Of a stretch of 64,000 nt of DNA, positions 26,716-36,303 are shown in pieces. The position numbers and the translations under genes were made by a program. Position 1 is the first letter of the stretch, and each line of letters starts with the position of its first letter. The notes below the pieces were generated by a model. The model was not told the DNA's origin, made no database searches, and worked only from the letters and a program-made list of their open reading frames with translations. Source of the DNA: Clostridiales bacterium (GTDB lineage: Bacteria; Bacillota; Clostridia; Peptostreptococcales; Acidaminobacteraceae); contig JAEIOD010000020.1 in the NCBI GenBank assembly GCA_016342415.1, positions 31,935 to 95,934 of the forward strand. Direction: 5' to 3'.

Positions 26716-26939
26716 TTATACGTGAAATATAAGGATTTCAATTTATTCTAGTTCACTTTCTAATACAATTCAACTTAAATTTATAGTAAAAATGTAAGGT
26801 GGAATCATTGAAAGTATTCAGGTTGAAAGTATTCAATTGATTTTTAGGCAAACATTTGTTTTGACTATAAAGATTTACATTTCTGTGAGATAATTAATAT
26901 GGATGAATAAACATGTTTGAAGTGATAAAAGGAGTGGCT

Positions 26940-27104
26940 ATGAATCGGATCAATGAAAAAACTTACAAGAGTATCAGAAAAACTGGTATATTTAATTTAG
27001 TATTTGGCATCGTACTTATTATTGGTGGTGTTTCTCTTGGAACGCTAAGCATTGTAAATGGCAGTAAGTTACTTGCTAATAAAAATCTTAGAAATCTTCT
27101 ATAA
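26940..27104 (+). CDS. Small single-pass membrane protein, unknown
   Basis: A 54-residue protein with a polar, basic N terminus (MNRINEKTYKSIRKTG), one hydrophobic helix at about 17-41 rich in glycine, and a polar end. I choose ATG 26940 because AAAAGGAG lies seven bases upstream; an earlier in-frame ATG at 26913 has no such site. Not recognised as a named family, although small proteins of this kind are frequent in Bacillota. It stands alone between the hut operon and a convergent HD-domain gene. Confidence 0.6.
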   Translation: MNRINEKTYKSIRKTGIFNLVFGIVLIIGGVSLGTLSIVNGSKLLANKNLRNLL

Positions 27105-27122
27105 GAAACTAAAATTTACTAT

Positions 27123-27167
27123 AATAATAAAAGAGTGAATCTAAGTTATTTAGATTCACTCTTTCAT
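27123..27167 (-). terminator. Strong terminator of the HD-domain gene
   Basis: A perfect 14-base stem AAGAGTGAATCTAA / TTAGATTCACTCTT around GTTAT. On the minus strand it runs into TTTTATTATTAT, so it is best read as the terminator of the HD gene, though it may also stop plus-strand transcripts. Confidence 0.85.
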
Positions 27168-27730
27168 TATCCTAATATGGTTAAGCCGGACTCATTTAAA
27201 AATACTTCCTGCTCAACTAATCCACTCACTATAATGTCGATGTGGTCATTAAATTCAATTTCAAGTGCTTCCATTGAAGAGGTAAGTTCTTCTCTATTAA
27301 CAGCTTTTGCAAAGGCTTTATCCTTCATTTTCTTCTTGACTGACTTACCTTTTAGACCTTCTAGTTTTGTAGGTCTCATCAGCGCAATAGCTATTATGAA
27401 ACTAGCCATTTCATCTACTGCATGTAGACATTTTCTTTCCATTGTATCCCTTGGTATAGGACTGTTATCACCGTGTGACAAAATAGAGTCAATAAAGACT
27501 TGATCTAAATCAGTGTCTTTTAAAAGTTCAGGTGCTTTTTGGGGATGTACATCTGGATATTTTTCAAAATCTATATCGTGAAGTAACCCGAGCAATCCCC
27601 AGCGTTCTTCATCTTCTCCAAATTTTTTCGCATATGCTTTCATGGCTGCTTCTACAGCTAAAGAATGGCGAAAAACTCTTTGAGTTTCTACATGCGTTTT
27701 TAATAATGCTAATCCTTCATCTCTGTTCAT
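27167..27730 (-). CDS. HD-domain hydrolase
   Basis: A 187-residue HD superfamily protein. The metal-binding residues are visible: His in VFRHSLAVE (about 21), HD in LLGLLHDIDFEKYPD (about 51-52), His in SILSHGDN and Asp in HAVDEMASF. HD proteins of this size are usually phosphohydrolases acting on nucleotides or related substrates; the substrate cannot be told here. AGGAGG precedes ATG. It is a single gene with its own terminator. Confidence 0.85.
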   Translation of the reverse strand: MNRDEGLALLKTHVETQRVFRHSLAVEAAMKAYAKKFGEDEERWGLLGLLHDIDFEKYPDVHPQKAPELLKDTDLDQVFIDSILSHGDNSPIPRDTMERKCLHAVDEMASFIIAIALMRPTKLEGLKGKSVKKKMKDKAFAKAVNREELTSSMEALEIEFNDHIDIIVSGLVEQEVFLNESGLTILG

Positions 27731-27912
27731 ATAAACCTCCTATTTTTACTAATCATATCCGAAATTTTATATTTTCTCAATAAATATCTGAATATTCGAA
27801 TAAATTTTTATAGTCTGTTTATATCTTAATTATACTTTCATAATATATCAAAAATGGATAAAGAAAAGGTTGATTTCAACGATATAGTCAAAAATGATGA
27901 TACAATGTATAC

Positions 27913-27995
27913 ATGAATAACCCCTCATAGAACTGTATAAGAGATGCCCCTCTTTATATCGATCAACTAAAACTGCCTAAGGGTAGTTTTTTTTT
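27913..27995 (+). ncRNA. Possible small RNA ending in a strong terminator
   Basis: An extended -10 (TGATACAAT, 27898-27906) sits about 80 bases before a terminator with stem AAACTGCC / GGTAGTTT (27970-27989) and nine T. Between them a hairpin TATAAGAG / CTCTTTATA forms around GATGCCC. No reading frame with a ribosome binding site fits, so a short untranslated transcript is the simplest reading. I do not recognise an RNA family. No clear -35 box is present. Confidence 0.45.
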
Positions 27996-28180
27996 GTTTA
28001 GATAATTGAATGTGATTAAAACAATATAACGGCATGTTAAATAAATTTGGATAGAGACAAAAAATAGATAGGTTTAAAAGACTTATAAGTTATCTTTTGG
28101 TCGTAAATGTAAGGCTTTATCAACAATAAAATATTGAGATTTGAATACTTTTTTACTTTTCATTGGCTTTTTTATCTTTT

Positions 28181-28191
28181 TTTTAGTAAAA
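28181..28191 (+). promoter_or_regulatory. Operator box upstream of the lacI-type regulator gene
   Basis: TTTTAGTAAAA occurs here, 24 bases before the regulator start codon, and again at 29264-29274 (inverted) and 29369-29399 (paired) around the sugar operon promoter, which suggests autoregulation by the regulator. Confidence 0.6.
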
Positions 28192-28199
28192 TGTATTAA

Positions 28200-29240
<1,041 letters not shown>

Positions 29241-29263
29241 TGTTTTCATTGGTTTTTTATTTT

Positions 29264-29274
29264 TTTTACTAAAA
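29264..29274 (-). promoter_or_regulatory. Second TTTTAGTAAAA-type operator box
   Basis: TTTTACTAAAA, the reverse complement of the box before the regulator gene, lies about 100 bases upstream of the paired operator. Distant copies like this can support looping by LacI tetramers. Confidence 0.5.
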
Positions 29275-29368
29275 AATAGGTAAAACGACCCTGTAATGGC
29301 TATTGTAGATGCTTAACAAGTTTTTATATTTTGCAATATGGCGAATATTATGAAAATAACACGAATAA

Positions 29369-29411
29369 TTTTAGTAAAAATATTGACTTTTTACTAAATA
29401 AGAAATACAAT
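29369..29411 (+). promoter_or_regulatory. Sugar operon promoter overlapped by a paired operator
   Basis: The pair TTGACT (29383-29388) and TACAAT (29406-29411) has a 17-base spacer. An inverted repeat TTTAGTAAAAA / TTTTTACTAAA (29370-29380 and 29388-29398, spacer TATTGAC) covers the -35 box, so a bound repressor would block RNA polymerase directly. Confidence 0.85.
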
Positions 29412-29452
29412 TTAGTTGTAAGATAACTTAGGGAAGAAACTAGGAGGGGACA

Positions 29453-30742
29453 ATGAAGAAAATATTATCGTTAATGATAATTCTTGCATTAGTGTTATCA
29501 CTAGCAGCATGTGGTAATAATGATGAGGCAAGTGGAACAATGGAAATTAAGGAAGATGGTAAAATTACAATATGGGCTTGGGATCCAAACTTTAATATTG
29601 CAATTATGGAAGAAGCAAAAGCACGTTTTGCTGATATGTATCCTGATATGGAAATTGAAATTGTTGATTATGCTAAGGGAGATTTAGAGCAGAAATTACA
29701 TACAAACTTAGCCTCTGGTGTTACTACTGGTTTACCAGACATAGTTTTAATCGAGGATTATAATGCACAGATGTATTTACAATCATATCCAGGCAGTTTC
29801 ACAGATTTAACTGGGAAAGTACCTCATGGTGATTTTGTAGATTATAAAACGGAATTAATGACTTTAAACTCAAAAATTTATGGTGTTCCTTTTGACTCGG
29901 GTGTTGCTGGTTTCTACTATAGATCAGATGTTTTATCTGAAGCTGGATATGAAGCCAAAGATTTAGAGAATATCACTTGGGATGACTATTTAGAAATTGC
30001 ACAAGATGTAAAAGATAAAACAGGTACAGCTATGTTAGCATTTGATCCTAATGATGGTGGTTTAATGAGAATAATGATGCAATCTGCTGGTCAATGGTAC
30101 ACAGATGCAGAAGGTAATCCCTCATTGGCTTCAAACAAAGCATTGATTGAAGCGGTTAGAGTATACAGAGAAATTGCTGGATCTGATTGGATCAAACCAA
30201 CGAGTGGTTGGGGAGAATGGGTTGGTGCTTTCAACAGTGGTGAGACAGCGTCTGTTATTACTGGTGTATGGATTACAGGATCTGTAAAAGCTGAAGCTTC
30301 TCAATCTGGCATGTGGGCAGTGGCGCCTGTTCCTAGATTAAATGTTGAAGGATCAAAAAACGCTTCTAACTTGGGTGGTTCGAGTTGGTATGTATTAGAC
30401 AGCTCTGAAAATAAAGGTGCTGCAATTGAATTTTTAAATGAAACTTATGGAAAAGACGTAGATTTCTATCAAAAGATTTTAATAGACCGTGGTGCTGTTG
30501 GTTCATTTAAACCATCACAAACGGGTTCTGCATATTCAGAAGCTGATCCATTCTTTAATGGTCAAAAAGTTTATGCTGATTTCTCAAAATGGATGACTGA
30601 AATTCCAGCAATTAGCTTTGGAACCTATACTTATGAAGCTGATGCTGCAATTTTTGCAAATATGGGTGATGTTTATAATGGTGGTTCAATTGAAGAGGCT
30701 CTAAAAAAATCTGAAGAGCAATTAAAATCACAAATACAATAA
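29453..30742 (+). CDS. Sugar ABC transporter substrate-binding lipoprotein
   Basis: A 429-residue extracytoplasmic binding protein of family 1 (MalE/MsmE-like). The signal peptide ends in the lipobox LSLAACGN (Cys about 20). The mature part has the two-lobe binding-protein pattern, with the hinge region ALLGVPFD-like stretch YGVPFDSGVAGFYYRSDVL and an aromatic sugar-contact stretch in SGWGEWVGAFNSG. It leads a transport operon behind an operator-controlled promoter and is followed by a terminator-like hairpin that likely makes it the most abundant product. A glycoside or oligosaccharide is the expected ligand given the GH2 enzyme downstream. Confidence 0.93.
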   Translation: MKKILSLMIILALVLSLAACGNNDEASGTMEIKEDGKITIWAWDPNFNIAIMEEAKARFADMYPDMEIEIVDYAKGDLEQKLHTNLASGVTTGLPDIVLIEDYNAQMYLQSYPGSFTDLTGKVPHGDFVDYKTELMTLNSKIYGVPFDSGVAGFYYRSDVLSEAGYEAKDLENITWDDYLEIAQDVKDKTGTAMLAFDPNDGGLMRIMMQSAGQWYTDAEGNPSLASNKALIEAVRVYREIAGSDWIKPTSGWGEWVGAFNSGETASVITGVWITGSVKAEASQSGMWAVAPVPRLNVEGSKNASNLGGSSWYVLDSSENKGAAIEFLNETYGKDVDFYQKILIDRGAVGSFKPSQTGSAYSEADPFFNGQKVYADFSKWMTEIPAISFGTYTYEADAAIFANMGDVYNGGSIEEALKKSEEQLKSQIQ

Positions 30743-30754
30743 TCTGCAACTATT

Positions 30755-30778
30755 AAACGGGGCTGATGCCCCGTTTTT
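30755..30778 (+). terminator. Intra-operon attenuator after the binding protein gene
   Basis: A perfect 9-base stem AAACGGGGC / GCCCCGTTT with loop TGAT and a T run lies between the binding protein and first permease genes. It probably stops part of the transcripts so that binding protein exceeds permease. Confidence 0.85.
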
Positions 30779-30799
30779 CTCATGATAGGAAGGTCGAAT

Positions 30800-31693
30800 A
30801 TGAACAAAGTCAAAAAACAAGGACTCGAGAAAGCTTATCAAAAAAATGGTTGGAGCTTTATTTCTGTTGCTGTTGTATTGGTATTAGTCTTTAATATCTA
30901 TCCAATCATTAACTCATTAATATTGTCAACAATGACAGGTAAAGGCGTTGTGATGAGATTTAATGGGCTTGGAAATATCAGAAGATTGTTTACTGATACT
31001 GTATTTCAAACTGCTTTAAAAAACACATTCACTTTTTTTATTATCCAAGTGCCAATTATGATATTACTCTCGTTGATCATTGCATCAATGCTAAATGAAC
31101 CAAAATTGAAATTTAAATCGTTATTTAGGACAGCTATATTTCTACCTTGTGTAACGTCATTGGTAGCCTATTCTATATTATTTAGATCAATGTTTTCATT
31201 TGATGGTATTATCAATAAATTTTTACTTAGTATTCATCTGATTGCAGATCCTATACCGTGGCTGTTGGATCCGTTTTGGGCAAAAGTGACTATTATATTA
31301 GCAATTACATGGAGATGGACAGGTTATAATATGATTTTTTATTTAGCAGGCTTACAAAATATTGATCCGTCAATTTACGAAGCTGCAAGAATAGATGGTG
31401 CATCTAAGTTCAGACAATTTACGAATATCACAATACCAATGTTGAAGCCGGTGATTCTTTTTACAACCATTATGTCAACAATCGGTACTTTGCAATTGTT
31501 TGATGAAGTTGTCAACTTAACCGGTGGTGGTCCAGGTGATGCAACACTGACTTTATCTCAGTACATTTACAACTTATCATTTGTATTTACACCAAATTAT
31601 GGATATGCTGCAACTATCTCATACGTCATTGTAATTATAGTAGCAGTTTTGGCTATTATTCAATTTAAAGTAGGAGGAGGTAAAGATGAATAA
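30800..31693 (+). CDS. Sugar ABC transporter permease (MalF type)
   Basis: A permease of about 297 residues with six membrane helices. The cytoplasmic loop that contacts the ATPase is EAARIDGASKFRQFTNITIPM, the usual EAA motif. I start at ATG 30800 because AGGAAGG lies six bases upstream; an in-frame ATG at 30782 falls in the T run of the attenuator with no ribosome binding site. It overlaps the next permease gene by eight bases, so the two halves are coupled. Confidence 0.92.
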   Translation: MNKVKKQGLEKAYQKNGWSFISVAVVLVLVFNIYPIINSLILSTMTGKGVVMRFNGLGNIRRLFTDTVFQTALKNTFTFFIIQVPIMILLSLIIASMLNEPKLKFKSLFRTAIFLPCVTSLVAYSILFRSMFSFDGIINKFLLSIHLIADPIPWLLDPFWAKVTIILAITWRWTGYNMIFYLAGLQNIDPSIYEAARIDGASKFRQFTNITIPMLKPVILFTTIMSTIGTLQLFDEVVNLTGGGPGDATLTLSQYIYNLSFVFTPNYGYAATISYVIVIIVAVLAIIQFKVGGGKDE

Positions 31694-32492
31694 AATAAAT
31701 ACAATAATCAAATACACGTTTTTATCTTTGATTTCCTTTGTATCTATTTTTCCGTTTATATGGATGATTATTGGTGCAACCAATACATCAACAGAAATTA
31801 CAAAAGGACAAATATTTCCTGGTAGTGAATTGATCAATAACTTTAGAAAATTGTTAGAAATGGTTGATTTACCTCAGGTATTATGGAATTCGGGCAAAAT
31901 TGCAATTCTAACAACATTACTTTCCTTGTTGATTGCTTCGATGGCAGGATATGGCTTTGAACTGTACCGTCATAAAACAAGAGAAAAAATTTATCAGTTT
32001 ATGTTATTAACCATGATGGTGCCATTTGCAGCATTAATGATACCCTTATTCAGAATTTTTGCCAAAGCGAATATGTTAGACAGTCATTGGGCTGTTATTA
32101 TACCTGCGATTGCATCTATTTTTGTCATTTTCTTCTTTAGACAAAACACAAAATCATTTCCAATTGAGCTGGTTCAAGCAGCGAGAGTTGATGGCTTAAA
32201 TGAGTTTCAAATTTTCTTCTTAATTTATATGCCTACAATGAAATCAACATATGCAGCAGCATCTATTATTGTCTTTATGGGAGCTTGGAATAATTTCCTA
32301 TGGCCTTTGATTATATTGCAATCACAAGGTAAAAAGACAATAACGCTTGTTATCTCTTCGTTATCATCTGCCTATTTCCCTGATTTTGGTGTGATAATGG
32401 TTGCTATAATTATTGCGACGTTACCAACAGTACTATTGTTCTTTATCATGCAAAGACGATTTGTAGAGGGTATGATTGGATCAATTAAATAA
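31686..32492 (+). CDS. Sugar ABC transporter permease (MalG type)
   Basis: A 268-residue second permease subunit with six membrane helices and the EAA loop QAARVDGLNEFQIFFLIYMPTM. GGAGGAGG precedes the ATG inside the end of the first permease gene. No ATPase gene follows, so the transporter must borrow a shared MsmX-like ATPase encoded elsewhere, as is usual for such systems in Bacillota. The next gene is the cognate intracellular glycosidase. Confidence 0.93.
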   Translation: MNKINTIIKYTFLSLISFVSIFPFIWMIIGATNTSTEITKGQIFPGSELINNFRKLLEMVDLPQVLWNSGKIAILTTLLSLLIASMAGYGFELYRHKTREKIYQFMLLTMMVPFAALMIPLFRIFAKANMLDSHWAVIIPAIASIFVIFFFRQNTKSFPIELVQAARVDGLNEFQIFFLIYMPTMKSTYAAASIIVFMGAWNNFLWPLIILQSQGKKTITLVISSLSSAYFPDFGVIMVAIIIATLPTVLLFFIMQRRFVEGMIGSIK

Positions 32493-32508
32493 TTAAATGG
32501 AGTAAACT

Positions 32509-34737
32509 ATGAAAAAAACAATAAGATTAAATAACAACTGGTTTTATAACCCTGACTATAATGAGAGTATGATAAAAAATGATGATGTAAGTACATTTGA
32601 TAAAGTGAATTTACCCCATACGAACATTGAACTGCCATATAATTATTTTGATGAAAAAATGTTTCAGTTTGTCTCGTGTTATAAAAATTTCTTTGAGGTG
32701 AGTCTTTCTGAAGATGAAAAGCTTTGTGCGAGGTTTGAAGGGGTTATGGCCGTTGCAGATGTATTTATCAATGGACACTTCGTTGATCAACATTTAGGAG
32801 GATATACGCCTTTTGAGTATGATTTAACACCTTATATAAAAAATGGGGATAACGTTCTGACGGTAAAAGTGGATTCAAGAGAATTGGAAAATATTCCGCC
32901 TTTTGGTGGTCAAATAGATTATCTGACATATGGCGGTATTTATAGGGAAGTAGAATTAAGAATCTATGATCAAACATATATCAAACATGTTAGAATTGAA
33001 ACTTTGAATAACCATGAAACGAATAAAGCTGTATTGCTGCATATGTCGGCGGTAACCGATAAAGTAGATTGTAAAGCGACTTTGGATGTCAAAATTAAAA
33101 ATCAGTTAGGTAAGCAGATTAAAAGCCTTGAAGTTGTTTTAAATCTAAATAAAGAACAAGAATCATATGATATTCAAATAGACAATGTTCAAGCCGAGTT
33201 ATGGGATTTGGAGTCGCCTAATTTATACACTATTGAATTAACTTTAACAACAGAAAATGGTAAAGATCATTTGAAAGAACGATTTGGTTTTAGAACATGT
33301 GAATTCAAAGCCGATGGTTTTTATCTAAACAATCGGAAGATTCAACTCATGGGCATCAACAGACATCAATCTTATCCATATGTTGGTTATGCAATGCCTA
33401 AACGTGTACAGGAAAAGGATGCAGTTATCTTAAAAGATGAATTACATTTTAATTTAGTAAGAACATCGCACTACCCACAATCAAAGCATTTCCTAAATAA
33501 ATGTGATGAACTTGGTATATTGGTATTTGAAGAAATCCCGGGCTGGCAGCATATTGGAAATCAAACATGGAAAGATGTGGCCATTCAAAATGTTAAAGAG
33601 ATGATCGAGAGGGATTGGAATCATCCTTCAATCATTATCTGGGGTGTAAGAATCAACGAATCACAAGATGATCATGATTTCTATACCAGTACCAATGAGT
33701 TGGCGAGAGTTTTAGATCCAACACGTCAGACCGGTGGTGTTAGATACATTGACAATAGTGAGTTCTTAGAAGATGTTTATACGATGAATGATTTTGTTCT
33801 TGATGGTGGTGAGACGGCTCTACGTGATCAGAAATTGGTGACTGGTTTAGATCGAAATGTCCCTTATCTGGTGACAGAATACAACGGTCATATGTATCCT
33901 ACAAAAAGGTTTGATTGTGAAGAAAGACAGATGGAACATGTAAAAAGACATTTAAGAGTTCAAGATGCCGCTTTTAGAAATGAAAACATTTCGGGAGCGA
34001 TTGGTTGGTGTGCTTTTGATTACAATACTCATAATGATTTTGGTGCAGGTGATAGGATTTGTTATCATGGCATTATGGATATGTTTAGAGTTAACAAGTT
34101 TGCAGCCTCTGTTTACAAATCTCAGGTAAGTCCCAAAATTGATCCCGTATTAGAACCGGTTACATTTTGGGCACGAGGAGAGAGAAGTATTGGTGGTATT
34201 CTTCCATTGACGGTACTAACGAACTGTGATTATATAACCTTGTCATTTGGTGAGCTTAAAACATTCAAACTGTTCCCTTCAGAAGTCTATGATGGACTGC
34301 CGTATCCACCGGTGATTGTTGATGAGAGCATTGTCACCGTTGAGGATTTAGGCGAATGGGGTATGAAATGGGAAGATGGTATTATCAAAGGTTTTGTTAA
34401 TGATGCCTGTGTCATTTCAAAAACACTTTCAAAGAACCCATTACCAACGTATTTATCGGTAAAAACAGATGATTTGGTTTTAAATTCAAACGAAAAAGAT
34501 GCCACACGAACTGTGGTAAGTATTTTGGATCAGGCTCATAATTTATTGCCGTTTTTCGATAGACCGGTAACAATCGATCTAACAGGTCCTGCAAAATTGC
34601 ATGGTCCAAGTGTTGTTGTACCTAAAGGTGGTGTATTCGGATTCTGGATTGAAACGATTAATAAAACAGGTATTGTAGATTTAACACTAGCTTGTGAAGG
34701 ATTGGCACCTGTTAATATTCAAATAAGTATTGTGTAA
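32509..34737 (+). CDS. Glycoside hydrolase family 2 enzyme (beta-galactosidase or beta-glucuronidase type)
   Basis: A 742-residue cytoplasmic GH2 enzyme with the usual order: sugar-binding jelly roll (about 1-170), Ig-like domain (about 175-265), TIM barrel (about 270-540) and an extra beta domain at the C terminus. The acid/base Glu is in IIIWGVRINES (about 383) and the nucleophile Glu in YLVTEYNGHMYPTK (about 458). No signal peptide is present, so it acts on imported glycosides from the adjoining transporter. The precise linkage (galactoside, glucuronide or mannoside) cannot be set by eye. GGAG precedes the ATG. Confidence 0.9.
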   Translation: MKKTIRLNNNWFYNPDYNESMIKNDDVSTFDKVNLPHTNIELPYNYFDEKMFQFVSCYKNFFEVSLSEDEKLCARFEGVMAVADVFINGHFVDQHLGGYTPFEYDLTPYIKNGDNVLTVKVDSRELENIPPFGGQIDYLTYGGIYREVELRIYDQTYIKHVRIETLNNHETNKAVLLHMSAVTDKVDCKATLDVKIKNQLGKQIKSLEVVLNLNKEQESYDIQIDNVQAELWDLESPNLYTIELTLTTENGKDHLKERFGFRTCEFKADGFYLNNRKIQLMGINRHQSYPYVGYAMPKRVQEKDAVILKDELHFNLVRTSHYPQSKHFLNKCDELGILVFEEIPGWQHIGNQTWKDVAIQNVKEMIERDWNHPSIIIWGVRINESQDDHDFYTSTNELARVLDPTRQTGGVRYIDNSEFLEDVYTMNDFVLDGGETALRDQKLVTGLDRNVPYLVTEYNGHMYPTKRFDCEERQMEHVKRHLRVQDAAFRNENISGAIGWCAFDYNTHNDFGAGDRICYHGIMDMFRVNKFAASVYKSQVSPKIDPVLEPVTFWARGERSIGGILPLTVLTNCDYITLSFGELKTFKLFPSEVYDGLPYPPVIVDESIVTVEDLGEWGMKWEDGIIKGFVNDACVISKTLSKNPLPTYLSVKTDDLVLNSNEKDATRTVVSILDQAHNLLPFFDRPVTIDLTGPAKLHGPSVVVPKGGVFGFWIETINKTGIVDLTLACEGLAPVNIQISIV

Positions 34738-34746
34738 CCCCCCAGA

Positions 34747-34778
34747 AGAATCGTTCATAAGTGAGCGATTCTTTTTTT
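34747..34778 (+). terminator. Sugar operon terminator
   Basis: An 11-base stem AGAATCGTTCA / TGAGCGATTCT (one G-U pair) with loop TAAG, followed by T residues. Confidence 0.92.
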
Positions 34779-34917
34779 AAATAACTGTAACTATGATAAT
34801 TTCTATTGTGATGTTTTCTAGCAGTACATATTTAGATTTCAAAAGTATTATATGATTTTGTTATGAGATAGCAAAAAGGTGGTAGAATATAGAAAGGATA
34901 AAGAAAAGGAGATTGAT

Positions 34918-35448
34918 ATGCGAAAAATAATTATGAATCTTGCAATGAGTTTAGATGGTTATATTGCATCAGAAACGGGGACCTTTGATTGGATTGTTGG
35001 AGATGGAGACAACACTTTAAATACAGAAGACTCGTTTGATTTCGAAGAGTTTTTAAGTTCTGTCGATACAATTGTTATGGGGAGAAAAGCTTTTGAAGAT
35101 TGTCCTCTTGAGTTATTTAGCAAGCATAAGGTTTTAGTTGCAACCTCACAATTAAAAGAGAGTTATGATAATGTAAATTTCATTAACGGCGATTTGGCGA
35201 ATTGCTTAAAACTAGAACAGCAAAAAGAAGGAAAAGACATTTATCTATTTGGGGGTGGAGGGCTGATTGATCCTTTAATTAAAGCAGATATAATAGATGA
35301 GTATATCATAGGTATTATACCTACTATCTTGGGCAAAGGTAGAAAATTGTTTTATGATAACAATCCAACGATAAAACTTCATCTAAAAGACTACACAATA
35401 TCTGGTGGTATTGTGATTATGACTTATATGAAGAGGAAGACGGACTAA
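34918..35448 (+). CDS. Dihydrofolate reductase family protein (RibD C-terminal type)
   Basis: A protein of about 176 residues with the RibD C-terminal/DHFR-like fold. Typical stretches are MNLAMSLDGYIASETG, VDTIVMGRKAFED, LFGGGGLIDPLIKADIIDE and PTILGKGRKLF. Family members reduce pteridine or pyrimidine-like compounds with NADPH; the substrate of this stand-alone form is unknown. I start at ATG 34918, behind AAAAGGAG; a GTG further upstream has no good site. It is a single gene after the sugar operon. Confidence 0.85.
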   Translation: MRKIIMNLAMSLDGYIASETGTFDWIVGDGDNTLNTEDSFDFEEFLSSVDTIVMGRKAFEDCPLELFSKHKVLVATSQLKESYDNVNFINGDLANCLKLEQQKEGKDIYLFGGGGLIDPLIKADIIDEYIIGIIPTILGKGRKLFYDNNPTIKLHLKDYTISGGIVIMTYMKRKTD

Positions 35449-35550
35449 ATTTCTATTGGAATAAATATCAAATGACAATAATTCGTCATAAATCTGTCAC
35501 ATGACTTCTTTAAGATGTAGTTAGACATAACGATGAAAGAGAGGTTTAAG

Positions 35551-36117
35551 ATGAAAAAAGTATTATTGGTGATGGTATTAACTTTGAGTTTAAGTATGGT
35601 GGCATTTGCAGATGATTTTGGACATGAAGGCATCAATGATGATGATCCTGAACTACAAGACATGTTAAAGTATGCTTTAGAGGATGAGCTTTTAGCTTAT
35701 TCGACTTATGAAGAGATTGTAAAAGCTTTTGATGTATCAAAACCCTTTACGAATATTATGAAAGCAGAACAAACTCATATCGAAATGGTAGAAGAATTGA
35801 TGAAAAGTTATGGTATTGATATTCCTGAGATTGATTTAAGTAGCCACATCACTTTACCTGCCAGTCTAGAGGATGCGTTTAAAGCGGGTGTTCAAGCAGA
35901 AATAGAGAATATTGATTTATATGAAAAGTTTTTAGAAGGTGATTTGCCAGATGAAGTTAGATCGGTTTTTGAATATTTAGTTGCAGGCTCTGAAAATCAT
36001 TTAAGTGCCTTTGAAAGGCAAGTTGAAAAGGTCAATGTTGGTTTCAAAAGAAGTACTACTGATAAAACGGGATCTAATCAAAGCAATTCAAGTGGACGAG
36101 GTTATAGAAATAGATAA
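35551..36117 (+). CDS. Secreted DUF2202 ferritin-like protein
   Basis: A protein of about 188 residues with a signal peptide (MKKVLLVMVLTLSLSMVAFA) followed by a four-helix ferritin-like domain of DUF2202. Candidate di-iron ligands are in LEDELLAYSTYEEI, KAEQTHIEMVEEL, AEIENIDLYEKFL and AGSENHLSAFE. The tail is Ser/Thr/Asn-rich and basic. I start at ATG 35551, behind GAGAGG, which gives a clean signal peptide. A role in metal or peroxide handling outside the membrane is a family-level guess. It is monocistronic. Confidence 0.85.
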   Translation: MKKVLLVMVLTLSLSMVAFADDFGHEGINDDDPELQDMLKYALEDELLAYSTYEEIVKAFDVSKPFTNIMKAEQTHIEMVEELMKSYGIDIPEIDLSSHITLPASLEDAFKAGVQAEIENIDLYEKFLEGDLPDEVRSVFEYLVAGSENHLSAFERQVEKVNVGFKRSTTDKTGSNQSNSSGRGYRNR

Positions 36118-36195
36118 ATATTTGTAGAATACTACAATTTTCTAGTAAAGATTTCATCAGATGATGGAATCTTTTCTTATTCCCTTATAATGACG

Positions 36196-36224
36196 TGGAA
36201 ACGATACCGATTTTGGTGTATAAT
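36196..36224 (+). promoter_or_regulatory. Possible LacI-type or cre-like operator at the pgi promoter
   Basis: TGGAAACGATACCG (36196-36209) is a quasi-palindrome with a central CG, a pattern of LacI/CcpA-type operators, but it departs from the cre consensus at three places. TATAAT (36219-36224) lies just downstream, so a bound protein would cover the -35 region. Confidence 0.4.
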
Positions 36225-36303
36225 GTTTGATAGTGTTTGATACAGTTGGGTATACAACACTTAATTGGGGGATTAACGAAATCAAATATATATGGAGGTA
36301 GAC

